This document shows, piece by piece, positions 14,872 to 22,084 of a stretch of 36,273 nt of DNA (the first letter of the stretch is position 1; the number at the start of each line of letters is the position of its first letter). The DNA is from Hyphomicrobiales bacterium. GTDB lineage: Bacteria; Pseudomonadota; Alphaproteobacteria; Rhizobiales; NORP267. The stretch is from NCBI GenBank assembly GCA_021775855.1, contig JAJFGZ010000050.1:87335-123607 (forward strand). The letters are read 5' to 3'. The notes below the pieces were generated by a model. It was not told the origin of the DNA, searched no databases, and saw only the letters and a program-made list of their open reading frames with translations. The position numbers and the translations under genes were made by a program.

Positions 14872-17274
14872 ATGTCCCGGGATGACCTGAATTACCTGTC
14901 GGAGCTGGAAAAGCGTGCCTTGTGGCTTGCCTGCTGGACGATTCACAATGCAAATACACTAAGACCTTCAGACGAACTTGACGTCAAAGTTGGCGGGCAT
15001 CAGGCTTCGTATGCGTCTCTGGTCACGATCATGACCGCGCTGTATTTTTCGATTCTCAAGCCCGAGGACCGGGTGGCCGTCAAGCCACACGCCTCGCCGG
15101 TTTTTCACGCGATCCAGTATCTTGCTGGCAACCAGAGTCTTGAAAACCTGCAGAATTTTCGCGGATTTCAGGGTGCTCAAAGTTACCCGTCGCGCACCAA
15201 AGACGAAGACGATGTGGATTTTTCAACGGGATCGGTCGGACTTGGCGTCGCCCAGACATTGTTCTCGTCGCTGGTGCAGGACTATGTGACCGCCCATGGC
15301 TGGATGAAGGATCGGCCTGCCGGGCGGATGATCTCGCTGATTGGCGATGCCGAAATGGATGAGGGCAACATATACGAAGCGCTTCTGGAAGGTTGGAAGC
15401 ACGGCATAGAAAACACATGGTGGATTGTCGACTATAACCGGCAATCCCTTGACGCGGTTGTTCGCGAGGGTCTGTGGCAAAAATTCGAGCAGATTTTCAC
15501 CGGCTTTGGCTGGGATGTTGTTACCCTTCGCCAAGGCAAGGTGCAGGAGGCCGCCTTTCTCGAACCCGGCGGCGACAAACTGCGCGACTGGATCCATGCC
15601 TGCTCCAATCAGCTCTATTCGGCACTCGCATTTCAGGGTGGCACCGCGTGGCGAAAACAATTGATGAACGATCTGGGTGACCAGGGCCCGGTGACAAAAC
15701 TCCTCGACGCGCGATCCGACAGTGAACTGGCGGCGTTGATGACGAACCTCGGCGGGCACGATATTCCCTCCTTGACCGAGGCTTTTGCCGCGCGCGAAGG
15801 CATTACCAAGCCGACGCTGTTCCTGTGTTACACGGTCAAGGGATTTGGGCTTCCGCTTGCCGGCCACAAGGATAACCATGCGGGGCTGATGAACAAAAGC
15901 CAGATGGCTGAATTCCAAAGCAAAATGGGTGTTCGGCCCGGGCGGGAATGGGACAAATGGGAAGCAACTTCCTCGAGCCCCGAGCGCCTCCAGGACTTTG
16001 TCGATCGATCCGCATTTTTTGCCGGCGGCACCCGGCGCCTCAGCGCCCCGGCGGTCGATGTTCCACGGCAACTGGTTCTGCCCGATACGCGCAGCAAGGC
16101 CATGTCGACCCAGATGGGGTTCGGCCACATCCTGGACGCGATCGCGCGGCAGGACAGTGACCTGGCCCGGCGGATCGTGACAACTGCACCGGACGTGACG
16201 GTATCCACCAACCTCGGGCAATGGGTCAATCGCAAAGGGTTGTTTGCAAAATCCGCGATGGCGGATATTTTCAGGACCGAAAAAATTCCCTCGACCTACA
16301 ATTGGGATTTCTCTCCGCAGGGCCAGCATATCGAACTTGGTATTGCCGAAGCCAATCTGTTCATCCTGCTATCCGCTTTGGGTCTGTCGCACACAATCAA
16401 CGGTGAACGCCTGTTGCCGATCGGGACGGTCTATGACCCGTTTATCTACCGCGCGGCGGATCAGCTGAATTACGCCTGCTATCAGGACGCGCGCTTTATG
16501 ATTGTTGCCACGCCGTCCGGGATCACCCTTGCGCCTGAGGGCGGCGCGCACCAGTCGATCGGGACGCCGCTGATCGGCATGGCGCAAGACGGACTTGCTG
16601 CATTTGAACCCGCATTCCTCCACGAACTCGCCGTCATCATGCGGTTTGGTTTCGACTATATGCAGCGCGACGGCGTTGCGACGCCCAACCCCCGCACATG
16701 GTTGCGAGATCAGACCGGCGGGGCGGTTTATCTGCGGCTGTCGACCCGCCCGCTTGAGCAGCCGATCGCTCAAATGACGGCTGACCGCGAGCGTGATATC
16801 GTTGACGGCGCCTACTGGATGCGCAAACCCGGTCCCAACGCTGAAGTCGTCGTCGCCTATACAGGTGCCGTTGCGCCGGAGGCGATACAGGCTGTTGGCC
16901 TGATGGGGCAGGACCGGCGCGATGTCGGGCTATTGGCGGTAACTTCGGCGGACCGGTTGAATGCTGGCTGGGCCGCAGCCCAGCGTGCCCGCGAAGCGGG
17001 CGAGACCGAAGCGCAAAGCCATATCGAAAATCTATTTTCCGATCTTCCACCCGGTTGCCCGCTGGTGACGGTTATCGATGGCCACCCGACAACGCTGTCC
17101 TGGCTCGGAGCGGTACGTGGCCAACAAACCCGGGCGCTTGGTGTGGAGCATTTTGGGCAGACCGGCACCATTGCCGAACTCTACCGCCATCACGGGATCG
17201 ACACCCAAAGTATTCTACGCGCCGCGCAAATCATGACGTCAGGGCGGTCGATCCGTTTTCTGCGCACAATTTGA
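14872..17274 (+). CDS. Homodimeric 2-oxoacid dehydrogenase E1 component (AceE/MdeB-like)
   Basis: 800-aa thiamine-diphosphate enzyme of the homodimeric pyruvate dehydrogenase E1 type, somewhat shorter than AceE (about 890 aa). The TPP/Mg motif is GDAEMDEGN (158-166) ending at Asn189 in WWIVDYNRQSLD. The N-terminal substrate region has KVGGHQASYASLVTIMTALY, and the C-terminal transketolase-like half has GQHIELGIAEANLFILLSAL and PEGGAHQSIGTPLIG. It should decarboxylate a 2-oxoacid (pyruvate, or 2-oxobutyrate as in MdeB) and pass the acyl group to an E2. No E2 or E3 gene is in the window, so it would depend on the housekeeping complex. The divergent Lrp-type regulator supports an amino-acid catabolic role. 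The ribosome binding site before the ATG is weak. Confidence 0.9.
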   Translation: MSRDDLNYLSELEKRALWLACWTIHNANTLRPSDELDVKVGGHQASYASLVTIMTALYFSILKPEDRVAVKPHASPVFHAIQYLAGNQSLENLQNFRGFQGAQSYPSRTKDEDDVDFSTGSVGLGVAQTLFSSLVQDYVTAHGWMKDRPAGRMISLIGDAEMDEGNIYEALLEGWKHGIENTWWIVDYNRQSLDAVVREGLWQKFEQIFTGFGWDVVTLRQGKVQEAAFLEPGGDKLRDWIHACSNQLYSALAFQGGTAWRKQLMNDLGDQGPVTKLLDARSDSELAALMTNLGGHDIPSLTEAFAAREGITKPTLFLCYTVKGFGLPLAGHKDNHAGLMNKSQMAEFQSKMGVRPGREWDKWEATSSSPERLQDFVDRSAFFAGGTRRLSAPAVDVPRQLVLPDTRSKAMSTQMGFGHILDAIARQDSDLARRIVTTAPDVTVSTNLGQWVNRKGLFAKSAMADIFRTEKIPSTYNWDFSPQGQHIELGIAEANLFILLSALGLSHTINGERLLPIGTVYDPFIYRAADQLNYACYQDARFMIVATPSGITLAPEGGAHQSIGTPLIGMAQDGLAAFEPAFLHELAVIMRFGFDYMQRDGVATPNPRTWLRDQTGGAVYLRLSTRPLEQPIAQMTADRERDIVDGAYWMRKPGPNAEVVVAYTGAVAPEAIQAVGLMGQDRRDVGLLAVTSADRLNAGWAAAQRAREAGETEAQSHIENLFSDLPPGCPLVTVIDGHPTTLSWLGAVRGQQTRALGVEHFGQTGTIAELYRHHGIDTQSILRAAQIMTSGRSIRFLRTI

Positions 17275-17322
17275 CGGAAGGAATCGGCTCCCCTGCCAAA
17301 CCAAAGGGATTCCAAATACTCT

Positions 17323-17339
17323 TTTGACCGCAGGTCAAA
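17323..17339. terminator. Inverted repeat in E1/regulator convergent gap
   Basis: TTTGACC-GCA-GGTCAAA, a perfect 7-bp inverted repeat between the convergent E1 and NIT-Crp genes. A hairpin terminator is the default reading. It resembles an FNR-type dyad (TTGAC...GTCAA), but the spacer is five bases instead of four. Confidence 0.4.
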
Positions 17340-17418
17340 GACTAAGAAACCTGGCAAACATCGAGGCGCAGCACATCCGATCAATTAAATTTGTGTCATT
17401 CACCGTCGTCGTAGCGCT

Positions 17419-18981
17419 CTAATCCAGATAGGTCTGCGGGCAATCTTCATTGTCGCGAAAACTGCACGACTGCGCCAGGGTTTCGTCGCAGAATCTACAT
17501 AACGCGGTCGGGTCCGGCCTGGTGATCTGGTCATTATGGATTGTGAACCCTTTCTTACGGAACTGGTTCAAGGACCGGGAGAAGGTCTCGGGCGTCATGT
17601 CCAGATAGGAAGCAATCGTGGCCTTGTCGTACGGCAAGGTCACGGCTTTCGCCCGTCCACCGCTTTGCTCGATCCCGAGTTTCAGGAGGAACCATCCCAC
17701 CCGCTCGGTCGCCGTTTTCAGGCGGGAATGTTCGATTTGGCGGATCAACCCCTGGGAGCGCATCGACAGACCGCCGATCATGTTGACGGCGAAATTCTTG
17801 TTCTCCAACAGGCTTTGCCGGATTATCGGCGCCGGGATAGAGAGGATTTTGGTATCCTGTTCGACCTGGGCGCTAACGGCCGAAGGGATATCGAGAAAAA
17901 CCGAGGCTTCCATGAGGGATTCCCCGGTCGAGAGCATTTGCAGAACGGTCTCTGTTCCAGAATCCGTCCCCTTAAACAATTTCACCCAGCCGCTGAGGAT
18001 CAGATAATACCGCGTCAATGTCTCGCCCTGCAAAAACAGGAGCTTTCCTTTCGTGTAAGTCCGGATATCGGCATGGGACAACAGACTGTTCAGTTCCTCC
18101 TCGTGAAGCCTTGAAAAAGCGGGGAGTGCCCGGATGACAGACATATAGGGTTCCAGCTGGCCGGGGCGTTCCGGTCTGCTGATCGTCGGAGTCGCAACCG
18201 GGTGCGCGGGGCTCAGGTTCCGGACAAGGTTGCGTTCAGCAAGCTTCAAACGTTCGATTTTACCAGTTAGCAATTCAAACCAGGTGACCGGAGAGAGATC
18301 TTCGAGCTCTTCGGCGCGATCGGTATCAGCCAACTGGCGGTGTATATCCTCCAGGCATTCCATCACGTAGCCGCTCAGTGTTTCCTCGATATCTTTCTTC
18401 TGGTCCTGATTGGCGAGCGACATAAAAGCACGTTTGTACGCACCCTGCTCTTCGATCAGGGTGATCATGCGTTCGGAAAATTCGCGGTTTCGGAAAACTT
18501 TCGAGCAAAATCCGTGGGCCCCCCATGCCCGTTCCCTGCCCGCCCGCTCCTTCCATTGCAGAAAGTTCGAATAGGCGGTGACCTTGACCGGGTCGACGCC
18601 TTCAATCCGCAGGGCCTGTTCGATGCTGATATCGAGGATCGGACCTAAATACTCGTAGGTGTACAAATTCATGGCCTGGGAGAATTCGATTTCGTGGGTT
18701 TGGACAATCCCGCGTAACGTTTTTAACTCCTCAAGGTTTTGGAGCATTTTCAGAACATTCTGTTTTGGGGGATTGATTTTATAATCGCCCGACGTCTTCA
18801 GGCTGAAAATCGCTTTGTCCGTGACAAGGTATTGCTCGCGCAACTCGTCGGCGAAAATTTCACCTTTGCTATCAAGGAATAGCGCGGAACAGCCCCGCTC
18901 GAGCTGAATTTGGTGAGCCGTTTCCCCAAGTGCCAATAGCTGGCGAATGCCCGGTTGGAGGCTTAGTTCATCAATCCCCAT
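17419..18981 (-). CDS. NIT-domain/Crp-Fnr fusion regulator (nitrate-sensing one-component regulator)
   Basis: 520-aa protein with an unusual layout. Residues about 12-250 resemble the nitrate/nitrite-sensing NIT domain of NasR and some histidine kinases, shown by AHQIQLERGCSALFL (22-36) and LQWKERAGRERAWGAHGF (141-158) with its conserved arginines. Residues about 285-400 form a Crp-type beta-roll (KGKLLFLQGETLTRYYLILS), lacking the Arg-Ser/Thr-Ala phosphate-binding motif needed for cAMP. Residues about 410-488 form a Crp-type helix-turn-helix with DMTPETFSRSLNQF, carrying Glu465, Ser468 and Arg469, the FNR-like DNA contacts. The end has CX2CX7CX7C (Cys495, 498, 506, 514), a possible metal or Fe-S site, while the N-terminal FNR cysteines are absent. 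It is divergent from narK1 and shares its promoter region, so it very likely controls nitrate respiration. The ribosome binding site is weak; this ATG gives a complete NIT domain. Confidence 0.88.
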   Translation of the reverse strand: MGIDELSLQPGIRQLLALGETAHQIQLERGCSALFLDSKGEIFADELREQYLVTDKAIFSLKTSGDYKINPPKQNVLKMLQNLEELKTLRGIVQTHEIEFSQAMNLYTYEYLGPILDISIEQALRIEGVDPVKVTAYSNFLQWKERAGRERAWGAHGFCSKVFRNREFSERMITLIEEQGAYKRAFMSLANQDQKKDIEETLSGYVMECLEDIHRQLADTDRAEELEDLSPVTWFELLTGKIERLKLAERNLVRNLSPAHPVATPTISRPERPGQLEPYMSVIRALPAFSRLHEEELNSLLSHADIRTYTKGKLLFLQGETLTRYYLILSGWVKLFKGTDSGTETVLQMLSTGESLMEASVFLDIPSAVSAQVEQDTKILSIPAPIIRQSLLENKNFAVNMIGGLSMRSQGLIRQIEHSRLKTATERVGWFLLKLGIEQSGGRAKAVTLPYDKATIASYLDMTPETFSRSLNQFRKKGFTIHNDQITRPDPTALCRFCDETLAQSCSFRDNEDCPQTYLD

Positions 18982-19012
18982 AAAAACAAAATACGACTAA
19001 ATGCCGCTCCCC

Positions 19013-19018
19013 ACCATA
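19013..19018 (-). promoter_or_regulatory. Possible -10 element of the NIT-Crp regulator gene
   Basis: On the minus strand this reads TATGGT, four of six matches to the sigma-70 -10. Its implied start point (about 19006) is about 42 bases from the centre of the FNR-type dyad, the class II activator spacing, suggesting positive autoregulation. Confidence 0.35.
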
Positions 19019-19041
19019 GCCAATCATAAAATTTTGATCTC

Positions 19042-19055
19042 TTGACCTGCGTCAA
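19042..19055. promoter_or_regulatory. FNR/DNR-type binding site between regulator and narK1
   Basis: TTGACCTGCGTCAA is a perfect dyad TTGAC-N4-GTCAA, the form bound by FNR, DNR and NnrR-type regulators. Its centre is about 82 bases before the narK1 ATG and 67 bases before the divergent regulator's ATG, so it could serve both. The NIT-Crp protein has the recognition-helix residues expected for TTGA/TCAA and is the prime candidate to bind here; a housekeeping FNR elsewhere in the genome is the alternative. Confidence 0.8.
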
Positions 19056-19130
19056 TTTTTTCCGCCGCCATTCTGCGCACCCTAGGGTCGCTCGAATCGA
19101 ACCGTCGAAAATACTACTTGAGGAATTTGC

Positions 19131-20462
19131 ATGGAACACCTCGAAAGCGTCTCTGCCAGAGACCAGAGAATCGCACTCACGGCCTCTACGCTGGCCTTCA
19201 CGGTCTGCTTTGCCGTCTGGACGATATTCTCGATCATCGGATTAAAAATCAAGGCCGAGCTGGGACTGAACGATACCCAATTCGGTATTTTGGTAGCCAC
19301 ACCGATCCTTACTGGTTCCGTTAGCCGCATTTTCTTAGGCATCTGGACCGACCAGTTTGGCGGGCGGGTGGTTTACCCTTTGCTGATGCTGGTCACGGCG
19401 GGCGCGGTCTTCCTGCTTACCTTTGCATCCACCTACTATGTCTATCTACTCGCGGCGCTTGGCGTCGGCCTGGCGGGCGGCAGCTTCGCGGTCGGTGTTG
19501 CCTACGTGTCCAAATGGTACCCGAAAGAACAACAGGGAACCGCGCTTGGCATATTCGGGGTCGGCAATGTCGGCGCCGCAATCACCAATTTTGGCGCGCC
19601 CCTTTTGTTGGTGGCGCTCGGAGGCCGGTGGCAATCGGTTGCCCTGGTCTACGCGGCCATCATGGCGGCATCCGCCGTCCTGCTGTTCCTATTCACCAAA
19701 GACGACCCGGTGCGGCGCGCGCGTAGGGAAAAAGGCCTCAAGCATCAATCCTTCGTCCAGCAACTGGAACCGCTGCGGCATCTCCAGGTCTGGCGCTTCG
19801 CCTTCTACTATTTCTTCGTGTTTGGCGGCTATGTCGCCCTGGCGCTGTGGCTGCCGCGCTTTTATATGGGCGCGTACGGGCTGCCAATCGCCATGGCCGG
19901 CCTCCTGACGGCGGTCTACGCCCTTCCCGGATCAATTTTCAGGGCCCTTGGCGGCTATATGTCCGACAAACTGGGCGCGCGTTCAGTCATGTACTGGACA
20001 TTCGGTGTTTCGCTCGTGGTCACCTTCCTGCTGTCCTACCCGTCCACGGACTATACGGTCGCCGGGATTGATGGAGATATCGATTTCAACGTCACGATCC
20101 CGCTCTGGCTATTTGTCGGGCTGACCATCGTGCTCGGGTTTTTCATGTCGCTCGGCAAGGCGGCGGTCTACAAGCATATCCCCGTCTACTACCCCGATCA
20201 CGTCGGGTCGGTCGGTGGCATGGTCGGCCTGATTGGCGGCCTTGGCGGATTTTTCCTGCCCATCGCATTCGGAATCATGAACGACCTTATCGGCGTCTGG
20301 ACCAGTTGCTTCATGCTGCTCACCCTTCTGATCGCCATCAATCTCATTTGGATGCACGTCGCGATCCAACTGTCCGAGCGGGCAAAATATCCGGAACAAT
20401 TCGGCCCGAAAGACCTGCCCGAACTGCAGGACCTGCACGGCAAGCTGCAACAAGGAACATAG
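19131..20462 (+). CDS. narK: NarK1-type nitrate transporter (MFS, NNP family)
   Basis: 443-aa inner-membrane major facilitator with about 12 helices. The nitrate-porter signature is present in transmembrane segment 5 (LAGGSFAVGVAYVSKWYP, about 116-133) and a second glycine-rich one in GGMVGLIGGLGGFFLPI. NarK1-type members are thought to import nitrate by proton symport, which would start respiration before nitrite is available for exchange. A GAGGA ribosome binding site precedes the ATG. It is first in the nar operon, preceded by the FNR-type site, and ends three bases before the second transporter. Function by family is firm; direction and coupling are inferred. Confidence 0.93.
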   Translation: MEHLESVSARDQRIALTASTLAFTVCFAVWTIFSIIGLKIKAELGLNDTQFGILVATPILTGSVSRIFLGIWTDQFGGRVVYPLLMLVTAGAVFLLTFASTYYVYLLAALGVGLAGGSFAVGVAYVSKWYPKEQQGTALGIFGVGNVGAAITNFGAPLLLVALGGRWQSVALVYAAIMAASAVLLFLFTKDDPVRRARREKGLKHQSFVQQLEPLRHLQVWRFAFYYFFVFGGYVALALWLPRFYMGAYGLPIAMAGLLTAVYALPGSIFRALGGYMSDKLGARSVMYWTFGVSLVVTFLLSYPSTDYTVAGIDGDIDFNVTIPLWLFVGLTIVLGFFMSLGKAAVYKHIPVYYPDHVGSVGGMVGLIGGLGGFFLPIAFGIMNDLIGVWTSCFMLLTLLIAINLIWMHVAIQLSERAKYPEQFGPKDLPELQDLHGKLQQGT

Positions 20463-20465
20463 ACC

Positions 20466-22073
20466 ATGGCTCAAGATCTGAAAGTATGGGATCCCGAAGA
20501 CGACGGATTCTGGCAGTCCGAAGGCCGCAAAATTGCCACCCGCAATTTGTGGATTTCGATCCCGGCATTGTTGTGCGGCTTCGCCGTCTGGCTGTACTGG
20601 GGCATTATCACGGTGCAGATGCTCAACCTGGGCTTCAGTTTCCAGCAATCTGAATTGTTCACACTGATGGCCATTGCCGGCTTGTCCGGCGCGACATTGA
20701 GGATTCCTTCGACCTTCTTCATCCGACTGGCGGGCGGGCGCAACACGATCTTTCTGACGACCGCCCTGCTGATTATCCCGGCGGCAGGCACGGGTTTCCT
20801 TCTCCAGGATCCCAACACACCTCTGTGGCAGTTCCAGATCCTGGCCCTGTTGTCTGGCTTTGGGGGCGGCAACTTTGCCTCATCGATGTCGAATATCAGC
20901 TTTTTCTACCCGAAAAAAATGGCCGGCTACTCGCTCGGCATGAATGCCGGTCTCGGAAATTTCGGGGTGACCACGATGCAGATCGTCATCCCGCTTGTCA
21001 TGACCGCCGGGGTTTTTGGCGGATTGCCGCTTATTCTGGAGACCGCGTCAGGAACCCTGATTGGGAAGATTCCAGCCGGCACGGAGACCTTTCTCCACAA
21101 TGCCGGGTTCATCTGGGTGGCGGTCCTGGTCCCGGTCGTGGTTGCCATCTGGCTTGGCATGAACAACATCACCGCCGAACATGTTTCGCCGAATATCGGC
21201 TCAACTCTTGGGGCATTCGGCAAGATTATCGGAATGCTGCTGATCGGTTTCATCACGGCAAGCATCGGATTGTGGTTCATGCTGCCGGAAAACGTTGGTG
21301 GGTCCGGCTTCGGGGTCAGTAAATGGATTATCCTCCCGGCGGTGATCGCGGCGACAGTATTTGCCCTGAAAATGATCCCTGGGTCGATCAGCGAAAACCT
21401 CAATCGCCAGTATAAAATTTTTGGCAACAAACACACCTGGGCCATGACCATCATCTATACGATGACGTTCGGCTCGTTCATCGGCTATGCGGCGGCGTTC
21501 GGCCTGGCGATCAAGGTCATCTTCGGTTTCCAGCACATCATGGTCGACGGGGTCATGACCCACGATACCGTCAACGTCGACGGCCCGAGCGCGCTTATGT
21601 ATGCCTGGACCGGACCCTTTATCGGCGCGCTGATCCGTCCGCTTGGCGGTATGGTCGCCGACAAGATCGGTGGCGCCAAGGTCACCCAGATTGTCTCCGT
21701 GGTCATGGTCGCGGCGGCCCTCGGGGTTGCCTATTACATGAAGCTGGCCTTCGCATCCGAGACCCCTCAGGACTATTTCGTGCCCTTCCTGATCCTGTTC
21801 CTGATCCTGTTCGCGGCGACCGGGGTTGGCAACGGCTCCACGTTCCGCACGATCGCAATTGCCTTCAACAGGGAACAGGCCGGGCCTGTTCTGGGGTGGA
21901 CTTCGGCCGTTGCCGCCTACGGCGCTTTCATCATTCCGAAGGTGTTCGGCGAGCAGATCAACGCCACAACACCGGAATATGCGCTTTACGGCTTCGCGAT
22001 TTTCTACGGCCTGTGCATCGTTATCAACTGGTGGTTTTACCTTCGTAAAAACGCCTACATCCAAAATCCGTAA
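20466..22073 (+). CDS. narK: NarK2-type nitrate/nitrite transporter (MFS, NNP family)
   Basis: 535-aa inner-membrane transporter of the nitrate/nitrite porter family, longer than its neighbour because of extra loops. Signature segments are SGFGGGNFASSMSNISFFYP (about 131-150) and AATGVGNGSTFRTIAIAF (about 453-470), with the nitrate-binding arginine region ATLRIPSTFFI. NarK2-type members are thought to exchange nitrate for nitrite. Tandem NarK1-NarK2 pairs occur beside narGHJI, and in Paracoccus the two are fused into one protein; here they are separate genes three bases apart. An AAGGA site lies before the ATG, and narG starts 11 bases after the stop. Confidence 0.93.
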   Translation: MAQDLKVWDPEDDGFWQSEGRKIATRNLWISIPALLCGFAVWLYWGIITVQMLNLGFSFQQSELFTLMAIAGLSGATLRIPSTFFIRLAGGRNTIFLTTALLIIPAAGTGFLLQDPNTPLWQFQILALLSGFGGGNFASSMSNISFFYPKKMAGYSLGMNAGLGNFGVTTMQIVIPLVMTAGVFGGLPLILETASGTLIGKIPAGTETFLHNAGFIWVAVLVPVVVAIWLGMNNITAEHVSPNIGSTLGAFGKIIGMLLIGFITASIGLWFMLPENVGGSGFGVSKWIILPAVIAATVFALKMIPGSISENLNRQYKIFGNKHTWAMTIIYTMTFGSFIGYAAAFGLAIKVIFGFQHIMVDGVMTHDTVNVDGPSALMYAWTGPFIGALIRPLGGMVADKIGGAKVTQIVSVVMVAAALGVAYYMKLAFASETPQDYFVPFLILFLILFAATGVGNGSTFRTIAIAFNREQAGPVLGWTSAVAAYGAFIIPKVFGEQINATTPEYALYGFAIFYGLCIVINWWFYLRKNAYIQNP

Positions 22074-22084
22074 GGGGAAATTTT

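Noticed and set aside
15223..16329. Minus-strand open frame opposite the E1 gene
   Set aside because: Antisense shadow of the thiamine-diphosphate enzyme; no ribosome binding site or motif.
17323..17339. Second FNR-type operator
   Set aside because: Half-sites are right but the spacer is five bases rather than four, and the location is between convergent genes; listed as a hairpin instead.
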